Shown: piece after piece, positions 8,613 to 16,107 of the stretch
How positions within the stretch are numbered: position 1 is the first letter of the stretch
Layout of the letters: every line of letters starts with the position of its first letter
Origin: an uncultured Mollicutes bacterium
Lineage (GTDB): Bacteria; Bacillota_I; Bacilli_A; RFN20; CAG-288
DNA length: 36,716 nucleotides
Assembly (NCBI GenBank): GCA_900549915.1
Contig: URQF01000003.1
Span: 1 to 36,716, forward strand
Direction of reading: 5' to 3'
Position numbers and translations under genes: made by a program
The notes under the pieces: generated by a model
The model's database searches: none
Seen by the model: the letters and a program-made list of their open reading frames with translations, nothing else
Told to the model about the DNA's origin: nothing

Positions 8613-9551
8613 ATGAACTACGTTTTCTTTGATATTGAGTGTGCAAACTGCATCCATGGTGAAGGAAAAATCTGCTCTTTCGGTTTTGTGAAAACCGATG
8701 AGAACTTCAATGTTATTCAGGAACACGACCTATTAAGGAACCCAGATGCTCCTTTCCTTCTTGGAAATGCCAAGACAGGAAAAGGAATTACTCTCGCTTA
8801 TCCTCTGTTCCGTTTCCGGGAATCTCCGATTTTTCCGCATTACTATAAGCAGATCCGTAAGCTTTTGACGGATCCAGATACTCTTTGCTTTGGTTTTGCT
8901 GTGAACCAGGATGCTTCCTTTATTTCCTATTCCTGTGCTCGTTATCATCTTCCTTACATTGATTTTAAGTTCTTCGACATCCAGGAATTTGAAAAGCGGT
9001 TATTCCATCGTAAGAACGCGAGCGGATTGCAGTCTCTGATTGAGCAATACGGAGAAGGTGCTTTTACCTATCACCGATCCGAAGATGATGCTTTGAGGAC
9101 GAGGGAAGTCTTTAAACATAGGGTTAAGAACCTAGGTCAGACAGTAGAACAGATCTGGAATCGATATCCGGAATGTATCAATGATACAAGGACTCTGAAT
9201 GCTCATATCCTGGAACAGAAAAAAGCACGTCTAGCAAAACAAAGAAGGATCCTACGGATGAATAATTTCTATTCTTTGCCTTCGCCGAATGCAAACATTA
9301 ACTGCTATTCCAAGCTCCTGTGGGGAAAGAAGTTCTTTTTTACCACAAAAGTTTTGAAGAATCAGAAATGCAGGGACATCCTTTTCCAGAAGAGAGACAG
9401 GTTCTTCAAGAAAGGTGGTATCTTGGTTAAAGATTATCCAGACGCCGATTATGTTGTGCTTCATTCAAGTGCAGATAAGGAACGGGCACAGAACGAACAT
9501 CCAGAAGCCACATTTATAACTTTTGACGAAATAAGGAAAGAGATAGGATAA
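8613..9551 (+). CDS. DEDD-family 3'-5' exonuclease with BRCT-like C terminus
   Basis: Probable DNA or RNA 3'-5' exonuclease related to the epsilon proofreading subunit. The Exo I motif FDIEC gives D7 and E9. Exo II is in FAVNQDASF, with D100. Exo III is in YHRSEDDALRT, with H154 and D158/D159. The fold spans about residues 1-180. A charged linker follows, and residues ~232-312 (LWGKKFFFTTKVL to ITFDEIRKEIG) resemble a BRCT domain, a pairing also seen in DinG/epsilon-like proteins of Firmicutes. The protein is likely a repair or processing nuclease, not the replicative proofreader. The start is the first ATG, apparently on a leaderless message. It is divergent from the HAD gene. Confidence 0.75.
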   Translation: MNYVFFDIECANCIHGEGKICSFGFVKTDENFNVIQEHDLLRNPDAPFLLGNAKTGKGITLAYPLFRFRESPIFPHYYKQIRKLLTDPDTLCFGFAVNQDASFISYSCARYHLPYIDFKFFDIQEFEKRLFHRKNASGLQSLIEQYGEGAFTYHRSEDDALRTREVFKHRVKNLGQTVEQIWNRYPECINDTRTLNAHILEQKKARLAKQRRILRMNNFYSLPSPNANINCYSKLLWGKKFFFTTKVLKNQKCRDILFQKRDRFFKKGGILVKDYPDADYVVLHSSADKERAQNEHPEATFITFDEIRKEIG

Positions 9552-9740
9552 GGCATAATATCCACCATTTGTTCTTTTCTATTTTGCCTCGAATAAGAGA
9601 ATTATTCTGAAAAACAATTTAATTTATTGCCTTGTTGCGATAAAATACTACCAAGACAGTGAATTAAAAAATAGGATACTGTCTTTGGATTCAGCGTGAT
9701 TTCGATGCCTTTACTGGTTGATATTTTTTCTTTAAAGGTA
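9552..9740. other. Intergenic stretch with an 8-bp hairpin
   Basis: No gene seen. It contains an inverted repeat AAGACAGT (9653-9660) / ACTGTCTT (9678-9685) with a 17-base A-rich loop. TAAAAT at 9641-9646 just before it could be a -10 box. The hairpin might be a regulatory leader of the HPr-like gene or a weak end of the exonuclease transcript; neither is shown. Confidence 0.35.
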
Positions 9741-9769
9741 TTGTAATCGCTTTCAATTCCATTTATAAT
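9741..9769 (+). promoter_or_regulatory. Sigma-A-type promoter of the HPr-like gene
   Basis: TTGTAA at 9741-9746 and TATAAT at 9764-9769 are separated by exactly 17 bases. An AAGGA ribosome site follows before the ATG at 9791. Confidence 0.7.
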
Positions 9770-9790
9770 TTAATTGCAAGGAAAAATCTT

Positions 9791-10057
9791 ATGGCTACAT
9801 TCAAAATCAAAGTTACCAATATCGGCGGTCTTACTTCTCGTTCCAGCGCAGAATTAGTCGAAGAGGCTAATCACCATAAATGCGAAGTCATCAGGAAATT
9901 AGAGGATGGCGAAGAATGTGATCTGAAATCTATCAGGAATGTCTTCGGCGTTCATCCAATTCAGCAGGGTGAGATGCTCACCATTGTCTGCACTGGTGAT
10001 GACGAAAAAGAAGCTGTTGAAGGATTCCAGCGTCTTTCTGAACAGTACAGCTTCTAA
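9791..10057 (+). CDS. HPr-like protein lacking the catalytic histidine (Crh-like)
   Basis: An 88-residue protein with the full length and layout of the PTS phosphocarrier HPr. HPr carries GLHARPA around the phosphorylated His15. Here the segment reads GGLTSRSSAELV: residue 15 is Thr, Arg17 is kept and the proline is lost. So it cannot take phosphate from enzyme I at His15. The regulatory region is conserved: LKSI-x-NVFGV with S47 in the place of HPr Ser46, and x is AGG (9935-9937) where HPr has Met (KSIM). This combination recalls Bacillus Crh, which lacks His15 but is phosphorylated on Ser46 by HPr kinase and is a CcpA corepressor. The same role here is inference, supported by cre-like sites at 21970 and 24901. 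The promoter and AAGGA ribosome site are clear. Confidence 0.85.
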   Translation: MATFKIKVTNIGGLTSRSSAELVEEANHHKCEVIRKLEDGEECDLKSIRNVFGVHPIQQGEMLTIVCTGDDEKEAVEGFQRLSEQYSF

Positions 10058-10309
10058 TACACTGACTTCCATTGGCCAAGTGGAATAGATGATTCGGTGC
10101 CGGTCAGGGATGTTGACGGGAAGAGATGAGAAGATATGAGATGGGTTGATACGATACGATGTGAGCCTAGATGTTTTCTGTTACGAGCTGTAGACGAGGT
10201 CTAGATTAACCCCCTACTTTTGTTTCGACGGAGGAATATGGGAAGTACCCTTTCGAATCCGATGACGCATTGGTTGGCGCGCTAACCTCACCTTCATCTT
10301 AATCAAAAT
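10058..10309 (+). other. Noncoding interval, possible untranslated or structured RNA
   Basis: About 250 bases without a credible gene. It is moderately GC-rich compared with other intergenic DNA and holds short inverted repeats: TTCCA/TGGAA flanking TTGGCCAA near 10070-10090, GGG/CCC near 10239-10253, and GGTT/AACC near 10272-10287. A purine-rich run of GATGAGA-like words lies around 10126-10160. A strong terminator follows at 10310. It could be a 3' untranslated region of the HPr-like gene or a separate small RNA. I could not match it to SRP RNA, tmRNA, 6S RNA or RNase P. Confidence 0.3.
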
Positions 10310-10337
10310 AAAGGGAAGCCGACGGGCTTCCCTTTTT
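10310..10337. terminator. Strong bidirectional terminator
   Basis: Perfect 11-bp stem AAAGGGAAGCC (10310-10320) and GGCTTCCCTTT (10325-10335) with a GACG tetraloop and flanking A/T runs. It serves the minus-strand operon ending at 10340 and any plus-strand transcript through 10058-10309. Confidence 0.9.
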
Positions 10338-10339
10338 AT

Positions 10340-10702
10340 TTAGTTTTCTAATAACGGACTGAATAGATTATTGATTACCTGGTAGTTCTTCTGTTTGAAC
10401 GGATACCTTCCTTTGATCGCATAGTAAGTGTGATTGCTGAACTGGATGTTCAAGAAGAACTTGAGGGAATAATCGTTCTGCTTATCCTCATACAGGAAGG
10501 CACGGAACTCATCATCATCGATGCTCTTTATTGGATTTAATTCCTCTTGGAGCTGCTTGATTTCCTCTTGAGAAAGGGGACGCTTTCCATTTTTGTTGTC
10601 TAAGATCCAGTTCTTTCCTTGGACCTCAATTTTTAAGAAATCAATGGTTTCTACGGAATTCGGATTCCGTTTCCAGAAATCAATAGAACTAATCTGCGGC
10701 AT
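10340..10702 (-). CDS. Small hypothetical protein (120 aa)
   Basis: Not recognised. I place the start at the ATG at 10702 because AGAGG lies 6 bases upstream; ATG at 10708 is the alternative. A longer open frame extends to 10864 but lies inside the upstream gene and is not supported. The start lies within the end of the zinc-ribbon gene (overlap of about 14 bases), so translation is coupled. The protein is charged and soluble, with a possible helix near residues 43-60 (LSQEEIKQLQEEL) and a C-terminal aromatic half. It is the last of four genes transcribed together, and its role may be tied to the zinc-ribbon protein before it. Confidence 0.6.
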   Translation of the reverse strand: MPQISSIDFWKRNPNSVETIDFLKIEVQGKNWILDNKNGKRPLSQEEIKQLQEELNPIKSIDDDEFRAFLYEDKQNDYSLKFFLNIQFSNHTYYAIKGRYPFKQKNYQVINNLFSPLLEN

Positions 10703-11231
10703 TTCCATCCTCTGTTTCGAAGAATTGATCAAAGATCCTTGGGAGGATTTTGAAATAAGGCGGGAAACGATTTGTGCCAGTAAAGGTCTTGCCTGGCAGG
10801 ACGGCGAGTGAGAAGCTAAGGCGGATCTCGTATTTCTCATTTCCGCTTGGAAGCAAGAGTCCAAGAAGTTCTTTGTCCCAGTCTAGGATATATAGCTTTC
10901 GGAAGAGAAGGGTCTTAAGTTCTGGATAAATGGATGCAATGTTCCTTGGTTCATAAGGTTGCCTCCTTCCGTTCTTGTCGATGGTAGAGGCTTTTAACCA
11001 AACCTTATCATCACTCTCCTTATGGATCGTAATCTGTTTGGTGAAGCCTTCTTTATCGGTATGGGTGAAGAAAAAGTCGGTGAGATTGTTTTCGTATTCC
11101 TCTAAGGCTTTACCATCATCGACTCCGAAATCCTTATGACAATCTAAGCATTCAAAGCCATGGGTTCCAAGTTTCTTGTCCCTGAATGGCTGAGTGTTGT
11201 CTTTTCCACAACGCGGGCATATTTCGTTCAT
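10689..11231 (-). CDS. Zinc-ribbon hypothetical protein
   Basis: A 180-residue protein with an N-terminal zinc ribbon: C5xxC8 (CPRC) and C28xxC31 (CLDC) separated by about 20 residues, as in transcription- and DNA-associated ribbons. The remainder (about 45-180) is a soluble mixed alpha/beta region that I do not recognise. The start ATG overlaps the stop of the pseudouridine synthase gene (ATGA at 11228-11231), and its 3' end overlaps the next small gene. Location in an rRNA-modification operon hints at an RNA-related job, but this is only context. Confidence 0.75.
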   Translation of the reverse strand: MNEICPRCGKDNTQPFRDKKLGTHGFECLDCHKDFGVDDGKALEEYENNLTDFFFTHTDKEGFTKQITIHKESDDKVWLKASTIDKNGRRQPYEPRNIASIYPELKTLLFRKLYILDWDKELLGLLLPSGNEKYEIRLSFSLAVLPGKTFTGTNRFPPYFKILPRIFDQFFETEDGNAAD

Positions 11232-11947
11232 AATTGATCCTCCTTTTTCCTATGACAGCTTTCTAAGAGCTGATTGGTTTCCTCTTCGGTTAATAGGCGT
11301 GTTTCTTTCCTAGGCAGATCTTTCAGCTCAATCGGACCGAAACGGACACGCTCTAATTCGGTCACATCATAATTATAGTGCCCGAAAATACGTTTGACTT
11401 CATGGTACTTACCTTCGTGTACCGTCAGGTAAGCATGGTAATCATCGATGATTTCCAGCTTGCTCGGTGCTGCGATTTCTCCTCTGCCGATATCAATCTC
11501 TCGGTTGAATAAATCCGGCAATGTCGGTCTTAGAAGATGGTTTACCGTAACATAGTAGGTCTTTTCGACTCCGGTCTTTGGGGAGGATAGTCTTGCGTTT
11601 AAGACTCCGTTATCGGTAAGCAGCAATAATCCAGTGGTATCCTGGTCTAATCTTCCGACCATTCTCAGTCTTTTCCGGTATTGCTCTGGAATCAGGTTCC
11701 TGACAGAAGGATAGTTTTCATCAATCCTTGAGCACCTGTATCCTTTTGGCTTGTGTATCCTAAGCACCATAAAAGGAACGTTCGGAATCTCGAGTCCGTT
11801 GACTTCAATCCGATCGTTTCCGCTTATTTCTGTATCGTATTTTGAGACAAGGACTCCATTGACTTTGACTTCCCTGTTCCGGAGGTATTTCTTAACGGAT
11901 CTTCTTGAACCGTATCCATTGATGGAGAGGAACCGATCTAATCTCAT
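11228..11947 (-). CDS. rsuA: 16S rRNA pseudouridine synthase, RsuA/RluB family
   Basis: Converts a specific uridine in rRNA to pseudouridine. An N-terminal S4 RNA-binding domain is visible (MRLDRFLSINGYGSRR to VKVNG, residues 1-31). The catalytic domain carries IHKPKGY (residues 64-70) and the family signature GRLDQDTTGLLLLT with catalytic D101. The length of 239 residues fits RsuA, which modifies U516 in E. coli; RluB/RluE-type specificity cannot be excluded. AGG codons occur in the stretch after KPKGY, at positions where relatives carry hydrophobic residues (for instance before CS and before NLIPE), which supports the Met reading. Its start overlaps the stop of the upstream membrane-protein gene by four bases. 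Confidence 0.88.
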   Translation of the reverse strand: MRLDRFLSINGYGSRRSVKKYLRNREVKVNGVLVSKYDTEISGNDRIEVNGLEIPNVPFMVLRIHKPKGYRCSRIDENYPSVRNLIPEQYRKRLRMVGRLDQDTTGLLLLTDNGVLNARLSSPKTGVEKTYYVTVNHLLRPTLPDLFNREIDIGRGEIAAPSKLEIIDDYHAYLTVHEGKYHEVKRIFGHYNYDVTELERVRFGPIELKDLPRKETRLLTEEETNQLLESCHRKKEDQL

Positions 11948-12849
11948 ATTGTTGATTTCTTTCTTTGAATTAATTCTTTGGCCTGTGGGATGACTAGAAT
12001 GATGGAAATGAAGAACCTAGTAAGGGGAACGCAGATCCTAGTTATGATCTGGGCTGTTTTGGAGATATCGGAGGCGAAGGCGTCTCCTTTCAGCTGGAAT
12101 CCGAAGCTAAAGATAAAACCTGCTAGGAGAATTGCGGCTTTCCTTGCCAGCTGTTCTGGCTTTGCCTCTGTTCTTTCCTTGGCTAGGTATCCGGTTGTAC
12201 TTCCGACTCCCCTTGCGATAAGGAGGAAGATAGAATAAACAATCATTCCTTTTAGTCCGGTATACACACCTTCACGCCTTATGTTTCCTAATGGAATCAA
12301 TGTGGAAGATAGATAGAAGAGACTGGTTGTACCAAGTCCAAGATAACTAAAGAAAAAGAAACCAATCGTAAAGAACCCGAGAAGAATATATTTTCCTGAC
12401 TTTTCTGTTTCTCCGAAAGTTGGTTCTTTGACAAACCTTAGTGCAAGACAGAGAGAAAAGAAAACAACGAATAGGATCAGGGAATTGATTAGCTCTTTCT
12501 TGTCTTTTTTCTCAGAGAAGAACTTTATGATTGTGATTCCGAGAAGCGGGATGGTAAAGACACCAATTCCGATTGTGATAGCAAAGTGGAAATTATCGTT
12601 TAGATAAGTGAAGGGAACTGCGAAAATCAAAAGAGAAGAAATGGCTCCACCGAGATAATAGGTCCAATTGCTCTTTAGGTAGTGGAGTTCTTTGTGCTTT
12701 GCACCAGTATCGACTCTCAGTTCTGTTTTCCTGTCTTCTTTAAAGGTATCCACGTCCCTGAAAGGGAGGATGGCAAAGACATAGATCATCCTTCCTTTGA
12801 GAAACAGGAGAATATAGTCTCCGATGGTTTTCTTTTCTGTATTATTCAT
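11944..12849 (-). CDS. Multi-pass membrane protein, unknown function
   Basis: A 301-residue integral membrane protein with about eight hydrophobic segments (near residues 15-27, 66-82, 88-108, 121-141, 151-171, 172-190, 205-215 and 236-252, plus a C-terminal segment near 268-290). I do not recognise the family. The short polar loop around residues 35-60 is charged. It is the first gene of a four-gene operon with overlapping start and stop codons. The ATG lies 7 bases after a TATAAT box, so the operon mRNA appears leaderless. A transport or envelope role is likely, but nothing points to a substrate. Confidence 0.75.
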   Translation of the reverse strand: MNNTEKKTIGDYILLFLKGRMIYVFAILPFRDVDTFKEDRKTELRVDTGAKHKELHYLKSNWTYYLGGAISSLLIFAVPFTYLNDNFHFAITIGIGVFTIPLLGITIIKFFSEKKDKKELINSLILFVVFFSLCLALRFVKEPTFGETEKSGKYILLGFFTIGFFFFSYLGLGTTSLFYLSSTLIPLGNIRREGVYTGLKGMIVYSIFLLIARGVGSTTGYLAKERTEAKPEQLARKAAILLAGFIFSFGFQLKGDAFASDISKTAQIITRICVPLTRFFISIILVIPQAKELIQRKKSTI

Positions 12850-12856
12850 TTGTTCT

Positions 12857-12862
12857 ATTATA
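12857..12862 (-). promoter_or_regulatory. -10 box of a leaderless promoter (four-gene operon)
   Basis: Minus-strand TATAAT at 12857-12862, 7 bases (12850-12856) before the ATG at 12849. No ribosome site precedes the start codon. Confidence 0.5.
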
Positions 12863-12929
12863 TCGGATTTTCTTACTTTTGACTTTCTCGTCCTTTATTC
12901 TTTTCTTATTTCTGCTGGAAAGCCCTTTT

Positions 12930-14186
12930 CTATTCTTCTTCGTAAGGTAAAGGATAACGCTTGTTCAAATCGGCGACTTCTTTTTTAACCTGATCTTGGA
13001 TAGAAAGAGAGTCTGGATTCTTCAAAATGAGTCCGATGAGATGACCGACTTTATCAAAGTCATCCTCTTTGTATCCACGGGTTGTCCTTGCCGGAGTTCC
13101 AAGACGTAATCCAGAAGCATAAGCAGGCTTTTCTTTATCTCCGGGGATTGCATTCTTGTTCGTGGTGATATTGACTTCTTCTAGTAGCCTCTGTGCTTTT
13201 AATCCGGTAAGATGACAGGTTCCCCTGACATCCACCAAGATCAGATGATTATCGGTTCCACCGGTAATCAAGGAAAATCCTTCTCTCTTAAGGGATGAAG
13301 CTAAAGCTTTTGCGTTTTTGAGAATCTGATGGGTATATTCTTTGAATTCTGGTTTCAGATCCTCTCCGAAGCAGACCGCTTTGGCTAGAATTGTGTTTTC
13401 CAAAGGACCGCCTTGCCTTCGTGGAAACACGGCTTTATCGATTTTCCTTCCTAACTCTGCATCCTTAGAAAGAATGAGTCCTCCACGAGGACCTCTGAGT
13501 GTTTTGTGAGTTGTTGAAGTGACAACATCTGCATAGGGAAGAGGGGAAGGATGATCGCCAGTTGCGACAAGGCCTGCAATGTGTGCCCTATCCACAAGGA
13601 GCAAAGCATTGACTTCATCCGCAATTGCCCGGAATTCCTTGAAATCGATGAATCGAGGATAGGCACTTGCTCCGCAGATAATCAGCTTCGGAGAAACTTC
13701 TTTGGCGATTCTTCGTACTTCATCGTAATCGATGAGACCTGTTTTCTCATTCACGCCATAGGAAAAAGAAGTGTATTCTTTACCAGAAAAATTGAATCGG
13801 TATCCGTGACTAAGATGGCCTCCGGCATCGAGTGCCATGCCTAGAATCTTATCTCCGGAATTTAATAGAGCACTATAGGCTTCCCTGTTTGCTTGTGTTC
13901 CGCTGTGTGGCTGAACGTTTGCATAGGCACAGTGAAACAGTTCCTTGGCTCGGTTTATGGCAAGCCTTTCTCCTTTATCGATATACTGGCAGCCACCATA
14001 GTATCTTTTTCCTGGGTAACCTTCTGCGTACTTGTTGGTGAAGATAGAACCATTTGCTTCTCTTACTGCATTGGATACATAGTTTTCGCTAGCAATTAGT
14101 TCAATGTTTTCTTCCTGACGTTTTCTTTCGCAAAGAAGAGCTTCATAAGCTTCTTTATCCTGCCTTAATTCTTTATTATCAATCAT
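12930..14186 (-). CDS. glyA: Serine hydroxymethyltransferase
   Basis: PLP enzyme that interconverts serine and glycine and charges tetrahydrofolate with one carbon; cytoplasmic. Family landmarks are all present: ELIASENY (29-36), NKYAEGYPGKRYYGG (51-65), VQPHSGTQAN (91-100), LLLVD-x-AHIAGLVA, and the PLP-binding lysine K228 in TTHKTLRGPRGG. The length of 418 residues is normal. AGG occurs where the family has Met: after QAN (13884-13886), in VD-x-AHIAGL (13587-13589) and in GTPA-x-TTRG (13086-13088). Invariant arginines are AGA or CGN. One oddity is FPR-x-QGGP where FPG is usual; that Arg codon is CGA. AAGGAG about nine bases before ATG defines the start. It is divergent from the small membrane-protein gene. 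Confidence 0.97.
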   Translation of the reverse strand: MIDNKELRQDKEAYEALLCERKRQEENIELIASENYVSNAVREANGSIFTNKYAEGYPGKRYYGGCQYIDKGERLAINRAKELFHCAYANVQPHSGTQANREAYSALLNSGDKILGMALDAGGHLSHGYRFNFSGKEYTSFSYGVNEKTGLIDYDEVRRIAKEVSPKLIICGASAYPRFIDFKEFRAIADEVNALLLVDRAHIAGLVATGDHPSPLPYADVVTSTTHKTLRGPRGGLILSKDAELGRKIDKAVFPRRQGGPLENTILAKAVCFGEDLKPEFKEYTHQILKNAKALASSLKREGFSLITGGTDNHLILVDVRGTCHLTGLKAQRLLEEVNITTNKNAIPGDKEKPAYASGLRLGTPARTTRGYKEDDFDKVGHLIGLILKNPDSLSIQDQVKKEVADLNKRYPLPYEEE

Positions 14187-14258
14187 CTGTGTATACTCCT
14201 TCTTTGTTCATTAGTTTATCATAGAAGGCAGAAGTTATAAGAAAGAGGATAGAATTAA

Positions 14259-14753
14259 ATGATTAAGAATATCGGAAAAGAACTCTGGAACAGAAGGAAA
14301 AACAAACAGGCTTATCCTTGTTATCTTCTTTTTGCCTTTTCTGTTTACTTTCTTTTTTCCTATTTTCTTCCTTTTTCGTATTCTTATGGAAAAGGACATT
14401 TGCAGGATATATCCGGATTCTCTATGTTTACCTTCCGGCAAGTCGAAGGATATCTAGCAAGGACTGCGAATAGGAGGCTTATCTCTTATGTGGCAGCAGG
14501 TCTTATCCTCTTTGTTTCTGTGTTAGCGGTGTTATCCAAGATAGAAATCAAGAAACGCGCGAAGATCCTTCTTGTTCTTCTCTTTCTCGTTCTGATGGCT
14601 GGTCAGATTGGAAGGATTACGGAGAGGAATGCCTTTGGAAATACGAATGTCTATCCTCATTTCAATAGGATTATCCAGATAATCCTCTCCTCGCTTGTCT
14701 TTGTCTCCTATCTGGTTTGGGTTATTCTTCTAAAGAAAGGCAGAAAAGAGTAG
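14259..14753 (+). CDS. Small membrane protein, unknown function
   Basis: A 164-residue protein with about four transmembrane segments (near residues 19-41, 75-92, 100-115 and 139-158). I do not recognise it. GAGGAT precedes the ATG at suitable distance, and a TTATAAG-like -10 lies about 20 bases further up, in the short gap to divergent glyA. Several AGG codons (for example in A-x-TAN-x-x-LISY and G-x-ITE-x-NAF) sit next to or inside hydrophobic stretches, as expected if AGG encodes Met. It is the last gene with resident codon use before the mobile island. Confidence 0.7.
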   Translation: MIKNIGKELWNRRKNKQAYPCYLLFAFSVYFLFSYFLPFSYSYGKGHLQDISGFSMFTFRQVEGYLARTANRRLISYVAAGLILFVSVLAVLSKIEIKKRAKILLVLLFLVLMAGQIGRITERNAFGNTNVYPHFNRIIQIILSSLVFVSYLVWVILLKKGRKE

Positions 14754-14780
14754 TTATATATCTTCCTGCTCTATCTGAAT

Positions 14781-15824
14781 TTACTTTCTGAAATAGAAAG
14801 TTGCCTTGCCTTTTCCTTCTTTACCGATAACACCTTCTTGAACCAATGCCTTTAACGCATTTTCAACCGATGTTTTCCCGATGGACGGAACTCGTTCCAT
14901 AATATCGCTCTTTGTAAACTTGCCGATTGTGTTGTTGACAGCATTTCTTACCAGATCAAGAGAGGAAATATTTCCTTCGACCATAGCTACTCTTTCCTCG
15001 AAATCTCTGTATGCTGCCAATACCGTTCCGAGAATATATTTTATGAACGGAGTTATATCGTTACCCTCGGCATTCCAATTTATATCGCTTTTTTCTAACG
15101 CTTCGTAATAACTTGCTTTCGTTTTTTCTATTTTACTCTCTAAACTGACGTATTTGCCGACGACGTATCCGGCGCGATATAAGAGTAACGTAGTGAGCAA
15201 TCTCGACATTCTTCCGTTACCGTCGTTAAACGGGTGAATACACAAAAAGTCTATAATAAATGCAGGAATAAGAATAAGCGGATCGATCTCGTAACTATCT
15301 ATTTCCCGATTAAAACTTTCGCATATTGCCTCTATAGCCATCGGCGTTTCAAACGGATTCAACGGCATAAATCGCACTATTTGCTCGCCGTTCTCTTTGA
15401 CTTCCGCTATATAATTTTGCGTATTCTTAAATCTTCCGCCTATTCCTCGCTGTGAATAGCGATACAATACTTGGTGCAACTGCAAAATATACGACGATTT
15501 AATCGGTATATACTCGTAACTTTCGTGTATTAAAGCCAAAGCATCACGATAACCGGAAATCTCTTCTTCGTCACGGTTTCTCGGAGTGGTTTTTTGATCG
15601 CAGAGTTGTTTAATTCTTGTCGCGGTAGTAACAATGCCTTCAATTTTATTCGATGCTTCCGTGCTTTGTATCTTTGCGATTTCCACAAGTTTATCGAGAG
15701 TTGCGGGTTTTTGTTTTAAGAATAATGTTTTCTTACCCTTATATTCATGAATCTGTGCAACAAGCCCGAGAACCTCGTTATCCCACTTAATCGATTTTAA
15801 TTTACCGTAATTGAATTCTCTCAT
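14781..15824 (-). CDS. Fic-domain protein (putative AMP transferase) with winged-helix tail
   Basis: Fic enzymes transfer AMP or related groups from nucleotides to target hydroxyls. The core motif HPFNDGNGR is at residues 197-205 (from the ATG at 15824), with catalytic H197. An N-terminal SxxxEG motif (S58, E62, G63) matches the class II autoinhibitory helix. The last ~70 residues (about 278-347) look like a winged helix (KFTKSDIMERVPSIGKTSV). ATG at 15824 is chosen because GGAGG lies about 8 bases upstream; an in-frame TTG at 15839 is less likely. No in-frame AGG was found in 347 codons, and its Met are ATG, unlike resident genes. It was probably acquired horizontally, and whether it acts as toxin, regulator or defence factor is open. 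Confidence 0.9.
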   Translation of the reverse strand: MREFNYGKLKSIKWDNEVLGLVAQIHEYKGKKTLFLKQKPATLDKLVEIAKIQSTEASNKIEGIVTTATRIKQLCDQKTTPRNRDEEEISGYRDALALIHESYEYIPIKSSYILQLHQVLYRYSQRGIGGRFKNTQNYIAEVKENGEQIVRFMPLNPFETPMAIEAICESFNREIDSYEIDPLILIPAFIIDFLCIHPFNDGNGRMSRLLTTLLLYRAGYVVGKYVSLESKIEKTKASYYEALEKSDINWNAEGNDITPFIKYILGTVLAAYRDFEERVAMVEGNISSLDLVRNAVNNTIGKFTKSDIMERVPSIGKTSVENALKALVQEGVIGKEGKGKATFYFRK

Positions 15825-15839
15825 ACGCCTAACCTCCAA

Positions 15840-16107
15840 ACTATTAGCCCAATAATACCATATGTTTGGACGATTGCCAACACGTTTGGGCGAATATTCG
15901 CCTATTTCCGTTTTGAATTAGGCGATTTATGTTGATTTTAGGCGAATGCACTAAATTGTGATCTTATTTTGCCCGACCACAATGTCTTTCTCTTTTTTTG
16001 CGTATCAGAAAAAGTCTTGCCGTCAAGTTAAAAAATATGGCTTAAAACTCAAAAGCATATAACTGCAACGACAATATTTTTTCAAGGTAATATCTATCGT
16101 TTTAATG
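15840..16107. other. Intergenic region with Fic-promoter palindrome
   Basis: No gene seen. The Fic-proximal half holds a perfect 14-bp palindrome and further GGCGA-containing copies. The distal half (15960-16107) is AT-rich and featureless apart from poly-T runs. Confidence 0.4.
15889..15902. promoter_or_regulatory. Palindromic operator-like site GGCGAATATTCGCC
   Basis: Perfect 14-bp palindrome about 65 bases upstream of the Fic start. Partial copies AGGCGA occur at about 15919 and AGGCGAAT at about 15942, and GTTTGG-x-CGA occurs twice at 15865-15893. The pattern suggests a repressor site, possibly for the Fic protein's own winged helix. This is inference. Confidence 0.4.

Noticed and set aside
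10230..10300. A TTCGAATCC T-loop-like stretch hinting at a tRNA, possibly with a CCU anticodon.
   Set aside because: No acceptor stem, D arm or 5-bp anticodon stem could be built around it.
10085..10310. Possible SRP RNA, tmRNA, 6S RNA or RNase P RNA.
   Set aside because: Key conserved motifs of each class (for example the GGAAGGAAGCAGC loop of SRP RNA) are absent.
10703..10864. N-terminal extension of the small hypothetical protein.
   Set aside because: It lies wholly inside the zinc-ribbon gene and has no ribosome site; ATG 10702 is well placed.
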